DNA of 44,026 nucleotides from Halorubrum kocurii JCM 14978 (GCF_000337355.1 NZ_AOJH01000048.1:1-44026); one strand, 5' to 3'; shown: positions 6,962-16,093, numbered from the stretch's first letter. Notes: a model not told the origin generated them from the sequence alone. Program-made: numbers and translations.

Positions 6962-7999
6962 TCAGACCCCGTACGCGACCCGCTCGCCGACGTCGAGGCC
7001 GTTCGCGAGCGCGGCGTGGACCCGGGCCTCGCCGGCGACCCAGTCGCCGAGGAGGTACAGCCCCTCCCGGCGGGCGGAGTCGATCGGGCCGCGGTCGACG
7101 CCCCTCTCCGGCTGCGCGTACCGCCATCCCTGGTGGTCCGTCCACGCCGGGTCCGCCAGCCGCTCGTCGCCGACGATGTCCGCGGCGTGGGTCGCCAGCG
7201 TCGCGACGTTATCGGCCGGGTCCGCGTCGTAGTGCTCGACCGACCAGTCGTGGTTCGCCTGCACGACGAGCAGGCTCTCGCCGTCGGGGACGTGGCCGGG
7301 CTTGCACTCCTCGCGGGAGAGCCACCCGACGGCGTGTTCCTTGTCGGTGTTGACGAGGCCGTAGTAGGGGGCGTCCAGCGGGAACGGGTAGTGCAGCACC
7401 GCGGTCCAGACCGTGCGGTACGGCACGTCGCTGACCGCGTCGACGAGGGCCTCGCGGACGGGGGAGTCCCACTCCGCGTCCCGGAGGAGGTCGGCGGTCT
7501 GGGGCGCCGGCGGGTTCAACAGCAGGGCGTCGAACGGCCCGCGCGTCGCGCCCTCCGCGTCGTCGACCGCCCACCGGTCGCCGACCCGGCGGACCGTCTC
7601 GATCCGCGTCCGGCGGTGGACCGTCGCGTCGGTCCGGTCGAACAGCCGCTTCGCGATCTGCGTGATCCCCCGTCGGTAGCTCCACTTGTGCTCGTCGGCG
7701 TCGCGCCCGGGCGAGACCTCGCCGTCCGCGTCGAACACGTAGACGGGCTCCGCGACGTCGACCAGCCCCTCGTCGTCGAGCGTCTCCGTGATCAGCTCGA
7801 CGACGCGCTCGTCGTCGGCCTTCAGGTAGTTCGCGCCGTAGTCGTAGGTCAACTCGCCGTGGCGACGGGTCGCCGCGCGGCCGCAGAGCCCGCCGGACTT
7901 CTCGAAGACCGTCACGTCCGCGTCCGGAAGCGCGCCGTCGAGGGTGAACGCCGCGGCCGCGGCCCCCGCTCCCGCGCCGACGATGCCGATGTGTGTCAC
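6962..7999 (-). CDS. FAD-dependent amine-oxidase/renalase-like oxidoreductase
   Basis: A 345-aa flavoprotein. The N-terminal dinucleotide-binding motif GIVGAGAGAAAAAFTL (residues about 4-19) is followed by VTVFEKSGGLCGRAATRR and YDYGANYLKA, the GG-doublet region of the amine-oxidase/renalase-like fold. The C-terminal FAD motif is GLYLLGDWVAGEARVHAALANGLDVGERV. The substrate cannot be inferred. The start is GTG at 7999, placed just before the Rossmann strand. TATA-like GATTAAGTGG lies about 28 bp upstream on the minus strand. Longer upstream frames are arginine-rich and implausible. Confidence 0.82.
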   Translation of the reverse strand: MTHIGIVGAGAGAAAAAFTLDGALPDADVTVFEKSGGLCGRAATRRHGELTYDYGANYLKADDERVVELITETLDDEGLVDVAEPVYVFDADGEVSPGRDADEHKWSYRRGITQIAKRLFDRTDATVHRRTRIETVRRVGDRWAVDDAEGATRGPFDALLLNPPAPQTADLLRDAEWDSPVREALVDAVSDVPYRTVWTAVLHYPFPLDAPYYGLVNTDKEHAVGWLSREECKPGHVPDGESLLVVQANHDWSVEHYDADPADNVATLATHAADIVGDERLADPAWTDHQGWRYAQPERGVDRGPIDSARREGLYLLGDWVAGEARVHAALANGLDVGERVAYGV

Positions 8000-8229
8000 G
8001 GGCGTAGGGAGGGGGTGCAGCCACTTAATCGGTCGCTCGGGGTCGCCGCGGCCGGCGCCACGCGGACGGGCCCGCCCGGGAGCGAGGGGGCAAGAACCTC
8101 CCCGACGGCGCGTTTTATTCCCGCGTGCCGACAGCGTGCGAACGCGAACCGCCGGTCCGGCGCGCGGACCGGGGGGCCTCCGACACACCATGACCCACCA
8201 CACGACCGGACGCGGGACGGACGGTACCG

Positions 8230-9642
8230 ATGGCTGACGACCCCTCGGCCGACTCCCCCCCGGCCGACTCCCCCTCGGCCGACGGCACCCCAGCCGACGG
8301 CACCCCGGCTGACGCCCCGGAGTCGTCCGGTTCCGACGTCGACTACGCGGGGCGGGCGTCCGAGATCCTCGGCTTCTCGCGCTGGTGGCAGATCGCCGCC
8401 GCGGCGGGGATGATGGCCGCGGTGAGCCCCTATCAGTACGTCTGGTCGTCGATCGAAGGGTCGCTGGCACGGAGCCTCGACATCGGGCTGCCGGCGCTCG
8501 GCGCGGTGTTCTCCTTTTACGTCGTCTTCCAGTCGCTCTCGCAGTTCCCCGCCGGCAAGTGGCGCGACAGCCACGGGCCGGGCGCGCTCACCTTCGTCGC
8601 CGCCCTCCTCGCCGGCGGCGGGTACGTCGGCCTCGCGTACGCCACGGCGCTCTGGCAGCTGTACCTGCTGTACTCGCTCGGGGCGGTCGGCGTGGGGATC
8701 GTGTACACGGTCGCGGTGAACACCGCGGTCAAGTGGTTCCCGGACCGCACCGGGCTCACCACGGGCGTCGGGACGATGGCGTTCGCCGCCGGGAGCGCGC
8801 TCGTGGTCCCGTACGTCCGCGCGAACGCCACCGTCGCCGCCTACAGCGACGTGCTCCGGAACCTCGGGCTCGCGATCCTCGTCGTGACGCTCGTCGGCGC
8901 GTATCTCCTTCGCGACCCGCCGGACGACTGGCTCGGACTGGACGATGGCGGCGACGGAGGGAGCGGCGACGGAAAGAGCGGCGACGGAGGGAGCGACGGC
9001 CTCGCGGCGTCGCTCCGCGGCCGCGCGTACACGACCCGCGAGATGCTCTCGACGTGGCAGTTCTGGCTGCTGTACGCGATGTTCGTCGCGATGGCCGGGG
9101 CCGACCTGCTCGTCATCGCCAACGTCGTCCGCTTCGCCGAGCAGTTCGGGCTGGCGGCGGTCGTCGCGACCGCGTCGGCGACCCTCCTGCCCGTCGCCGC
9201 CGGGGTCTCACGGCTGATCCTCGGGGAGGCGTCCGACCGCTTCGACCGGAAGCGGGTGATGGCCGCCTCGTTCGTCCTCGCCGGGGTGTTCCGGCTCGCG
9301 CTGATCGGGGCCGGGCGGGCCGAGGCCGGGGTCGCGTTCGTCGCGCTGGTGATGGCGGCGATGTTCTTCTCGTCGCCGCTGTTCGTCTACTTCCCGTCGG
9401 TGATCGCCGACTACTACGGCGCCAAGAACTCCTCCGGGAACTACGCGGTCCTCTACACCGCGAAGGTCGGCGGCGGCGTGTTCGCCGGCACCGCGGCCGG
9501 CTACCTCGTCGCGACCGCCGGCTGGGTCTCGACGTTCGCGCTCGGCGGCGGGCTCGCGATCGCCGCGGGGCTAGCGGCGCTGCTGCTCCGACCGCCGAGC
9601 GGGTCCGGGCTGGTGACCGAGACGGCGACGGCGTCGGACTGA
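8230..9642 (+). CDS. MFS transporter, oxalate/formate antiporter (OFA)-like
   Basis: A 470-aa transporter with 12 predicted helices. The first ~38 residues are a low-complexity acidic repeat (PADSPSADGTPADGTPADAP) before the membrane domain begins near ILGFSRWWQIAAAAGMMA. SPYQYVWSSIEG, the GVGIVYTVAVNTAVKWFPDRTGLTTG segment between helices 4 and 5 and the late PSVIADYYGAKNSSGNYAVLYTAKVGGG resemble the OFA group of carboxylate exchangers. The central cytoplasmic loop is a GGDGGSGDGKSGDGG linker. The substrate is unknown. A 19-bp tandem duplication crosses its stop codon. Confidence 0.85.
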   Translation: MADDPSADSPPADSPSADGTPADGTPADAPESSGSDVDYAGRASEILGFSRWWQIAAAAGMMAAVSPYQYVWSSIEGSLARSLDIGLPALGAVFSFYVVFQSLSQFPAGKWRDSHGPGALTFVAALLAGGGYVGLAYATALWQLYLLYSLGAVGVGIVYTVAVNTAVKWFPDRTGLTTGVGTMAFAAGSALVVPYVRANATVAAYSDVLRNLGLAILVVTLVGAYLLRDPPDDWLGLDDGGDGGSGDGKSGDGGSDGLAASLRGRAYTTREMLSTWQFWLLYAMFVAMAGADLLVIANVVRFAEQFGLAAVVATASATLLPVAAGVSRLILGEASDRFDRKRVMAASFVLAGVFRLALIGAGRAEAGVAFVALVMAAMFFSSPLFVYFPSVIADYYGAKNSSGNYAVLYTAKVGGGVFAGTAAGYLVATAGWVSTFALGGGLAIAAGLAALLLRPPSGSGLVTETATASD

Positions 9643-9662
9643 GGCGACGGCGTCGGACTGAG
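9625..9662 (+). repeat. 19-bp tandem duplication across a stop codon
   Basis: GCGACGGCGTCGGACTGAG occurs twice back to back (9625-9643 and 9644-9662). The first unit contains the TGA of the MFS gene; the second lies immediately downstream. The exact identity suggests a recent slippage event. Confidence 0.85.
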
Positions 9663-9711
9663 GCCACTACGGCGACGCCGCCGGACTGACGCCGGGCCTC
9701 AATCAGTCGAG

Positions 9712-10335
9712 TTAATCGCCGCCGTTCGCGGGCTTCCGCCCCACCAGCGCGTAGAAGGGGTCGGTTCCCGGACGCTCCGCGATCCGGTCCTCGACCGCGA
9801 GGTCGCCGGCTTTCAGATACCGTTCGACGAGGTCGGCGCGCTCGTCCATGGAGGCGGTCCGCCACGCGCGGACGGCCTTCGTCGGGAACATCCGGTTCGA
9901 GAAGCTCACCACGGCGACGCCGCCGGGCGCGAGCACGCGCCCGACCTCCGCGAACACGGGCCCTGGGTACTGGAGGTACTGGACCGACAGCGCACAGCAG
10001 ACGGCGTCGAACGCGTCGTCGGCGAACGGGAGCCCCGGGTCGGCGTTGAGGTCGCGGACGACGAACTCGTCGAGCGCGTCGTTCGCCGCGAGCTCGGCCT
10101 CGTTGAGCCCGTGGCCGACGACGCGCTCGAACTCCGTCTCCGGGAGGTGCGACACCCAGCTACTCATCGCGTCGAGAACGCGGTCTCCCGGGCCGAGAAC
10201 CTCGTCATACAGCGCCGTGAGCCGGTCGAGAAACGCGTCGTCGGCGTGCGTGACGAACCGCGGATCCGAATAAAACGTCTGGTCGGACCGGTCGTCGCGC
10301 TTCCGTCGGTCGCGGTCGGTGAGAACGGTCGTCAC
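9712..10335 (-). CDS. Class I SAM-dependent methyltransferase
   Basis: A 207-aa methyltransferase of the type 11 family. Motif I is degenerate: GDRVLDAMSSWVSHLP replaces the usual E/DxGxGxG. FVVRDLNADPGLPFADDAFDAVCCALSVQYLQYP (motifs II-III) and AEVGRVLAPGGVAVVSFSNRMFPTKAVRAWR (motif IV and following) are clear. The degenerate glycine loop is seen in a haloarchaeal subgroup with unknown substrates. The start is GTG at 10335. An acidic/basic N-terminus (TDRDRRKRDDRSD) precedes the fold. No operon partner is evident. Confidence 0.8.
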   Translation of the reverse strand: MTTVLTDRDRRKRDDRSDQTFYSDPRFVTHADDAFLDRLTALYDEVLGPGDRVLDAMSSWVSHLPETEFERVVGHGLNEAELAANDALDEFVVRDLNADPGLPFADDAFDAVCCALSVQYLQYPGPVFAEVGRVLAPGGVAVVSFSNRMFPTKAVRAWRTASMDERADLVERYLKAGDLAVEDRIAERPGTDPFYALVGRKPANGGD

Positions 10336-10434
10336 GGCTACCGGATCTCGGAGCCGCGACCCAAAGAGCCCGTCGCCCGTCTCGGCCGGACTGCCGCCCC
10401 GACGGCCGACAGATCGGCCGACCGCGAGCGACGG

Positions 10435-11283
10435 CTATCCGCTTCGCGCCATCGCCCGTTCGATCCGCCGCTTCGACTCGTCGAGGCGGTCACCGACGGC
10501 GGCGACCGCCGCCAACACGGGGTACGTCGGGGCGAGGTCCTGATAGAGGTACGTGGGGACGTCGAGGTCGCCGTCGATCCCGAGGGCGCGCTCGTGGGAC
10601 GCGAGCTCCCGCTGTCGACGCGCCGCGATCCGGTCGCAGTCGTCGATCAGGACCTCTGTCCGGGCCCGGTAGGCGTCGAGCGTGCCGAACCCGGCCTCGG
10701 AGAACTCCCGCTGGCCGGTCGACTCGGCTTCGCTCCGGATCGGGGCGAGCCGCGAGGCGGCCCGCTCAACCGACTCGCTCTCCGACCGAACCGTCTCGAC
10801 GAACCGCTCGCGCTCCTCGATGGCGGTCGCCGTCGCGTCGAGCAGCGACCGCTTGCATTCCCGGTGGAACCGCGACCCGCGGGTGAGCGCGTACGCGAGC
10901 TCGGGAGAGAACTCCTCGGCGACGCTCCGCTCGTAGGTGTCGTCGTACTCGGCCTCGTAGTGGGGGACGGACATCACCGTCTCGCGGTACGCGTCCCTCA
11001 CCGCGACGAGCCCCGACCCCGCCGGTGGCCCCGAGCCGCGGGGTCCGCCCGCGCTCGGCGCCCCGATCCCCCCGGCGACGCCGATCGGACCCCCGCCTCC
11101 GCCGGCCGCTCCCGCGCCGCCGTCCGTGCGGACCGGCTCCGACGGGACGGACGATATCCGCCCGCGGAAGGCGCGCAACGCCTCGCGCTCGTCGCCGACG
11201 CGCCGTCGCTCGACCCGGAGCGCCGCTCGAGCGTCGTCCAGCACCTCGGGGCCCCCGTCCGTCGGCTCGGTCGTCGTTGCCAT
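10435..11283 (-). CDS. Haloarchaeal coiled-coil protein (DUF7260-like)
   Basis: A 282-aa protein, largely alpha-helical and charged. The N-terminal helix (ARAALRVERRRVGDEREALRAF) is followed by a glycine/proline-rich linker (AGAAGGGGGPIGVAGGIGAP), then AVRDAYRETVMSVPHYEAEYDDTYERSVAEEF, which I associate with the haloarchaeal DUF7260 family. Two long helices follow (ERERFVETVRSESESVERAA; TEVLIDDCDRIAARRQRELASHE), probably a coiled coil. There is no membrane segment and the function is unknown. It stands between a methyltransferase gene and the acylase operon with its own ATG at 11283. Confidence 0.65.
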   Translation of the reverse strand: MATTTEPTDGGPEVLDDARAALRVERRRVGDEREALRAFRGRISSVPSEPVRTDGGAGAAGGGGGPIGVAGGIGAPSAGGPRGSGPPAGSGLVAVRDAYRETVMSVPHYEAEYDDTYERSVAEEFSPELAYALTRGSRFHRECKRSLLDATATAIEERERFVETVRSESESVERAASRLAPIRSEAESTGQREFSEAGFGTLDAYRARTEVLIDDCDRIAARRQRELASHERALGIDGDLDVPTYLYQDLAPTYPVLAAVAAVGDRLDESKRRIERAMARSG

Positions 11284-11400
11284 ACCGCACTCGTCGCGTA
11301 TCGTTCACGTAAGCGCTTATAATAGTGATACGAGGCGCACGAGACCCGTACGGGGCGCTCAATAGGGCTCCGGAGACCCCGTCGCTGTCGCCGCTCGCGG

Positions 11401-11736
11401 CTAGACGACGCCGCGCGCGAGCGACCCGAGCAGCGGGAGCCCGAGGGCGCCGGCGACGGTGACGTACACGACGGGGCGCATCTCGGGGAGGAGCGCGGCC
11501 GCGGGCCCGAGGGAGACGGCGAAGACGGCCAGCGCGAGGACCCCGGCGACGAGCGCGTACGCGACGCCGCGACGCGGAGACGGGGCCACGAGCGCGGCCG
11601 CCGCGCCGGCCGCGACGAGCCCGAGCCAGTGGACCGACGCGAGGGCGACGCCGACGGCCAGCGCGACCCCGAGGGCGGCGGCGTGCGGGCGGGAGTCGGT
11701 CCGGATCCGGTCGAGGAGCGCGTTGAGGTCGGTCAC
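11401..11736 (-). CDS. Small membrane protein coupled to the penicillin-acylase gene
   Basis: A 111-aa protein with a short cytosolic N-terminus (TDLNALLDRIRTDSR) and about four hydrophobic helices filling the rest. The GTG start overlaps the acylase stop by four bases (GTGA, 11733-11736), which predicts coupled translation. I do not recognise a family. The coupling suggests a helper or co-regulated membrane protein for the exported acylase, but a simple neighbour relationship is equally possible. Confidence 0.7.
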   Translation of the reverse strand: MTDLNALLDRIRTDSRPHAAALGVALAVGVALASVHWLGLVAAGAAAALVAPSPRRGVAYALVAGVLALAVFAVSLGPAAALLPEMRPVVYVTVAGALGLPLLGSLARGVV

Positions 11737-14177
11737 GACGAGTCACCTCGGAACGCGACCGTCTCGTCGGCGTCGGGCGGTTCTCCCGGCGACATCGGCT
11801 TCTGGTCGTTCGCCAGCCACGCGCGGAGCTGGTCGTCGTAGTGCTCGGAGAAGTAGTCCCCGGAGTTGCCGCCGGGGAGCACCGCCGTGGCGTCGGTCCC
11901 GGGCCGAACCACCATCCGCCAGCTCGACCCCACCGCGTCGTCGACCCGGTAGTTCATCACGGTGGCGCGGGAGCCGTCGGCCGGGAGCTCGTCGTAATTT
12001 AAAAAGGGCGCCTCGCCGCCGAGGGGATGTGTCATCGCCGCCGTCGAGTTCCAGTCGCCGTACGCCTCCCAGCCCGCCTCCTCGATCTCCGCGAGCGACT
12101 CCTCGAGCGCCGCGACCATGGTCTCGGGGCGCGAGCGGTCGGCGAAGATCTGGTCCCCGTCGGGCAGCGTCGCGAGGACCCAGTCGCTCGGCCGGTACGT
12201 CTCGCCGAGGTCGACCGCGTCGAACGTCGGTCCGAAGGCGAGCGCGCGGTACCGGTCGAGCCATCGGGCGAACACGAGCGCAGCGCGTGAGTCCCACTCC
12301 ATGCGGTAGTCCCAGTCGTCGAGGGCCTCGGCCGCCGCCGTCGCGCGGTCCGACGGCTCGGCCTCGGATCCCGGACCCGCCTCGCCGTCTCCCGCCGCCT
12401 CGACCGCCGCGACCAGATCGGGCACCAGCTGGGCCGCGCGCCCGTCGCGAACGTCCCGCTGGAGCGCGCGGTGGAAGGCCGGGTCGGTCGGCTCGCCCGA
12501 CGCGACCGCGTCGTCGAGCCGGTCGGCGATCCGCATGCCGCGGTAGGGGGTCGCGTACGCGACGCCGACGTAGTGGCGCGGGTCGTCGATCACGCGCTGG
12601 TTCGCGGTCGAGAGCACGTCCGGGTCGATCGCGTGGGGCTTCTCCTCGAAGGGGACGAACCCGTCCCACGAGGACCGGCCGAACGGCTCGAACCCCGCCC
12701 ACTCCCCCTCGCCGGCGGAGCCGTCGAAGATCCGGTCGCCGGCGACCGCCTCGCCGTCGATCTCGCGGATCGGGAGCTGTCCCGTCGCGTAGTACATCGT
12801 CCGCCCGTCCGCGTCGGCGTACACGAGGTTCTGCGTCGGGAGGTCGAACTTCCGCGCGGCCGCGAGCGCGTCGTCCAACCCGTCGCTGCGGCCGAGCTCG
12901 TCGATCGCGACCGTGGTCCGGGTCGCGGTGTGGCCGGTCCACGCGACGCCGACCCGCCGTCCCTCGCGCTCGATCAGGGGGCCGTGAACCGTCCGCTTGA
13001 CTTCGATCTCGCGGTCCTCGCCGCCCGACACGGGGATCGCGTGCGTCTCGGTGTCGAACTCGCGCCACTCGCCCTCGTAGCGGTAGCGCTCGCCCGCCTC
13101 GTCGGTCTCGTAGCGGTAGCAGTCGAGCACGTCGGCGCCGACGTTAGTGAACGACCACGTCCCGCGGTCGTTGGCGCCCGCGATGACGAAGGGGACGCCT
13201 GGGAACGTGGCCCCGCGGACGGACCGCTCCGGGGTCTCGACGCGCTGTTCGTACCACAGCGGCGGCGCCATCAGCGACAGGTGCGGGTCGTACGCGACGA
13301 TCGGCGTCCCGCTCGCGGTGTGCTCGCCCGAGACGACCCAGCTGTTCGAGCCGACGCCGGTCGGGGACTCGAACCCGGAGAGCCACGCCGTGAGGTCGGC
13401 GTCGAGGGGGTCTGAGACGGCCGGTTGCCGCCAGCCGCGGTCGGCGACTCTCTCCCCACTCGTGTCCCCGAGCCGCGTCTCGTCGCCGTCGAGGATCGGC
13501 GCGTCGTGGTCGAGTCGCCGGGGGAACAGCTCGTCGGCGCGGTCCGCGCCGAGTCGGTCGGCGACGACCGCCCGGCGCAGGCCGGAGAAGTCCCCGGTGA
13601 GCGTCCACGAGATCTGCTTTTCCATCAGCATCGAGTCGACCGGCGTCCAGGGCCGGGGCTCGTGGCCGACCAGCGCGAACTCGACCGGGAGTTGCTCGGC
13701 CTCGATCGCCGCGTTGACGCCGTCCGCGAACGCCTCCACCAGCGGCCCGGCGGGGGTCTCGCGCACGAGGTCCCACGTGGCCTCGGCGGCCTCGGCGAAC
13801 CCCATCGCGAGGTTGAACTCGTCGCTCTCGACGGTCGCGGCGCCGACCGCCTCCGAGAGGCGCCCGCGCATCACCCGCCGCTGGAGGTCCATCGCGAAGA
13901 GCCGGTCGAACGCCTGCAGGTAGCCGACCGCGAAGTACGCCGCGGCCTCGTCGTCGGCCTTGACGTGCGGGACGCCGTCGCCGTCGACGACGACGCTCGC
14001 GTCGCCGTGCGGGCTCGTGACGGTCTCCGGGAGCGACCGGTCGGCCGCGTCCCATGCCCCGCCGGAGAGCGGCGCGAACGAGTCGAGCAGGTCGCCGGCC
14101 GCGGAGGCCGCGATCCCGCCGGTCCCGGCCGCCAGCGCGGCGGCGAGGACGGCCCGGCGCGTGGTACGGTTCGTCAC
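11733..14177 (-). CDS. Tat-exported penicillin acylase family hydrolase (Ntn hydrolase)
   Basis: An 814-aa precursor. The N-terminus TTRRAVLAAALAAGTGG fits a Tat signal ((S/T)RRxxL plus a weakly hydrophobic stretch). The family fold follows: VVVDGDGVPHVKADDEAAAYFAVGY and AFDRLFAMDLQRRVMRGRLSE in the alpha chain, then the autoprocessing site G276-S277 (VGSNSWVVSG), Ser277 being the expected beta-chain nucleophile. The C-terminal PGGNSGDYFSEHYDDQLRAW is the usual family ending. Members hydrolyse amide bonds of penicillins, acyl-homoserine lactones or other acylated amines; the substrate is not predictable here. The start is GTG at 14177. Confidence 0.9.
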   Translation of the reverse strand: MTNRTTRRAVLAAALAAGTGGIAASAAGDLLDSFAPLSGGAWDAADRSLPETVTSPHGDASVVVDGDGVPHVKADDEAAAYFAVGYLQAFDRLFAMDLQRRVMRGRLSEAVGAATVESDEFNLAMGFAEAAEATWDLVRETPAGPLVEAFADGVNAAIEAEQLPVEFALVGHEPRPWTPVDSMLMEKQISWTLTGDFSGLRRAVVADRLGADRADELFPRRLDHDAPILDGDETRLGDTSGERVADRGWRQPAVSDPLDADLTAWLSGFESPTGVGSNSWVVSGEHTASGTPIVAYDPHLSLMAPPLWYEQRVETPERSVRGATFPGVPFVIAGANDRGTWSFTNVGADVLDCYRYETDEAGERYRYEGEWREFDTETHAIPVSGGEDREIEVKRTVHGPLIEREGRRVGVAWTGHTATRTTVAIDELGRSDGLDDALAAARKFDLPTQNLVYADADGRTMYYATGQLPIREIDGEAVAGDRIFDGSAGEGEWAGFEPFGRSSWDGFVPFEEKPHAIDPDVLSTANQRVIDDPRHYVGVAYATPYRGMRIADRLDDAVASGEPTDPAFHRALQRDVRDGRAAQLVPDLVAAVEAAGDGEAGPGSEAEPSDRATAAAEALDDWDYRMEWDSRAALVFARWLDRYRALAFGPTFDAVDLGETYRPSDWVLATLPDGDQIFADRSRPETMVAALEESLAEIEEAGWEAYGDWNSTAAMTHPLGGEAPFLNYDELPADGSRATVMNYRVDDAVGSSWRMVVRPGTDATAVLPGGNSGDYFSEHYDDQLRAWLANDQKPMSPGEPPDADETVAFRGDSS

Positions 14178-14271
14178 CCCGTGACCGAGCCGTCGGTTCC
14201 TAATTATTATTTCGGTGAGAGCTGCCGTCGACGGGAAACGCACATCCGTGCGCTCGCCGTACGGCCTATCG
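14178..14271. promoter_or_regulatory. Divergent promoter region between acylase and CinA-like genes
   Basis: The 94-bp gap between divergent start codons contains the AT-rich CTAATTATTATTTCGG (about 14199-14214), the only such stretch nearby. It sits 25-35 bp upstream of the acylase GTG, suiting a TATA element for that gene, and might also serve the CinA-like gene. I cannot assign exact boxes. Confidence 0.45.
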
Positions 14272-15015
14272 ATGGAGGTCGCACTGATCACGGTCGGCGA
14301 CGAACTGCTCGCGGGCGACACGGTGAACACGAACGCCAACTGGCTCGCCGCGGAGCTGAGCGACCGCGGCGTCGCCGTGACACGGAGCCTCTCGGTGCCG
14401 GACGACCGCGCCGTCATCGCGGAGCGCGTCCGGGGGTACGCCGACGCGTTCGACGCCGTGATCGTCACCGGCGGGATCGGGGGCACCCCGGACGACGTGA
14501 CGATGGAGGCGGTCGCGGACGCGTTCGACCGCGACCTGGCGCCGACGGACCTGACGCGCGAAGCGGTCGAGGGGCACCTGGCCGAGATCCGCGAGCGTCT
14601 CCCCGACAGCGACGTCGACGTGGACGTCGAAGCGGAGGCCGCGATTCCGGTCGGGAGCCGACCACTTTTAAATGCTCCCGGGCTCGCCCCGGGGTGCGTC
14701 GTCGAGGGCGTCTACGTCATGCCGGGCATCCCCGAGGAGCTGAAGGCGATGTTCTCGTCGGTCGCCGACGAGTTCGCGGGCGACCGGCGGTCCCGGTTCC
14801 TCTACACCGTCGAGCCCGAGTCGGACATCGTGCCCGCGCTGGAGGCGGCGGGCGAGCGGTTCGACGTCGCCGTCGGCTGTTACCCCGACCGCGAGGCCGA
14901 GCACAACCGCTTAAAAGTGACCGCGACCGACGCCGACGCGCTCGCCGACGCCGCGGCGTGGCTGCTGGCGAACGTGAACGCGAGCGAGACGCCGGTGCGA
15001 CGGAACTGGGAATAA
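14272..15015 (+). CDS. CinA-like molybdopterin-binding (MoaB/Mog) domain protein
   Basis: A 247-aa protein corresponding to the N-terminal half of CinA (COG1058). EVALITVGDELLAGDTVNTNANWLAAEL and VTGGIGGTPDDVTMEAVADAF are the MoaB/Mog nucleotide- or molybdopterin-binding segments. VYVMPGIPEELKAMF is the CinA-type PGxPxEmk motif. The deamidase domain of bacterial CinA is absent, as is usual in archaea. The function may be pyridine-nucleotide repair or ADP-ribose hydrolysis, as for COG1058 proteins. The ATG at 14272 begins exactly at the first strand; the upstream GTG extension is unsupported. Confidence 0.85.
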   Translation: MEVALITVGDELLAGDTVNTNANWLAAELSDRGVAVTRSLSVPDDRAVIAERVRGYADAFDAVIVTGGIGGTPDDVTMEAVADAFDRDLAPTDLTREAVEGHLAEIRERLPDSDVDVDVEAEAAIPVGSRPLLNAPGLAPGCVVEGVYVMPGIPEELKAMFSSVADEFAGDRRSRFLYTVEPESDIVPALEAAGERFDVAVGCYPDREAEHNRLKVTATDADALADAAAWLLANVNASETPVRRNWE

Positions 15016-15034
15016 AAAGGCGGACGGACGCGGC

Positions 15035-16093
15035 TCAGCCGGCAGTGCGGTTCTCGGGCGGCTCCTCGGGCGGCTCTTCCGACGGCTCGTCGGGCGCCGT
15101 GGGACCGCTCGGGGGCTGCCCGCTCCCCGCTCCCGGCGGCGTCCGGTCGTTCGTCACGAGGAAGTCAGCGAGGTTTCCGATCAGCGCGTCGTTGTCAGCG
15201 CGCTGGGCGTTCTCGGGCGAGAGGAAGTCGCTGTCGCCCACCATCACCACTTCGTCGTTCCTGACGAGCAGCGGCGCCTCGGTCGGCGCCCGGGTCGTCG
15301 ACAGCTCGCTTCCCGCGATCGGGCGGAGCACGTCGGTGCCCGCGGCCGTCGTCCCGACCGGCGTCGCCGACGGCAACACGACGCGGTCGACGCCCTCGGT
15401 CAGCGCGGCGTCGGACTCGGGTGGCTCCGCGTACACGCGCTGGTAGTTCAGGTCGTTCTCGGCCATGTTGTACACGTAGCCGGGGTCGGTCGTGACGCCG
15501 AGCGTCGCGTCGAGCGCGGCCGCCCCGGGCTGGTCGAACGCCGCGTCGGGCTCCGTCGCCACGATCACGTGGCCGCCCGACTCGACGAACGACTCGATCT
15601 CGTCGAGCTCGCGCTCGTCGTAATCGGTCCGGAACGTCACGAACGCGTCGGCCTCGGCGAGCCGCTCGCCGAGCTGGGTCGGTCCCTGCTCCGCGCCCGG
15701 AGGCACGGCGCGCTGCTGCTCCGGGTCCGGCACGTAGACGCCCACGTCGTGGCCGTTCTCGATGAGCGCGTTCGCCAGCGGGCGCACGTCGCGGTCGGCG
15801 ACGCCCGGTCCGCCGAAGCCGAGCAGCGCGAGCGGGCTCGACGGAAGCGCGCCCTGCGGCTCGACGCCGGGGTCGACGAGTACGGTCTGAGACCGCGTCG
15901 CGGCCGCCATCTCGACGGTCGCCTCGCCGGGCGTGTCGTTCGCGACCGCGTCGCCGTCGACGTAGTGCTCGTTCTGGATCTCGGGCGCGGGGGCGGCGCC
16001 GTCGGCGGTCACGTACCCCGTGAGCGCCGCGCCGCCGAGGATCGTCGCGAGCGTCACCGCGAAGGCGACCGCCAGGGTGCGGACGTCGCTCAC
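15035..16093 (-). CDS. DUF4350-like membrane-anchored protein
   Basis: A 352-aa protein with one N-terminal hydrophobic helix (LAVAFAVTLATILGGAALTGYV), then a large domain predicted outside the membrane and a proline/glutamate-rich tail (PDEPSEEPPEEPPENRTAG). The domain has GldG/DUF4350-like features: NALIENGHDVGVYVPD, ADAFVTFRTDYDERELDEIESFVESGGHVIVAT and NDEVVMVGDSDFLSPENAQRADND. Such domains bind small ligands or partners without known catalysis. Its GTG start overlaps the S49 peptidase stop by four bases (GTGA), predicting a two-gene membrane module. Confidence 0.75.
   Translation of the reverse strand: MSDVRTLAVAFAVTLATILGGAALTGYVTADGAAPAPEIQNEHYVDGDAVANDTPGEATVEMAAATRSQTVLVDPGVEPQGALPSSPLALLGFGGPGVADRDVRPLANALIENGHDVGVYVPDPEQQRAVPPGAEQGPTQLGERLAEADAFVTFRTDYDERELDEIESFVESGGHVIVATEPDAAFDQPGAAALDATLGVTTDPGYVYNMAENDLNYQRVYAEPPESDAALTEGVDRVVLPSATPVGTTAAGTDVLRPIAGSELSTTRAPTEAPLLVRNDEVVMVGDSDFLSPENAQRADNDALIGNLADFLVTNDRTPPGAGSGQPPSGPTAPDEPSEEPPEEPPENRTAG

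Noticed and set aside
8190-8237. 15-codon upstream frame (MTHHTTGRGTDGTDG) overlapping the MFS start
   Set aside because: The only nearby TATA-like sequence (about 8112-8119) is too far upstream to place a leaderless start here, and there is no clean coupling overlap.
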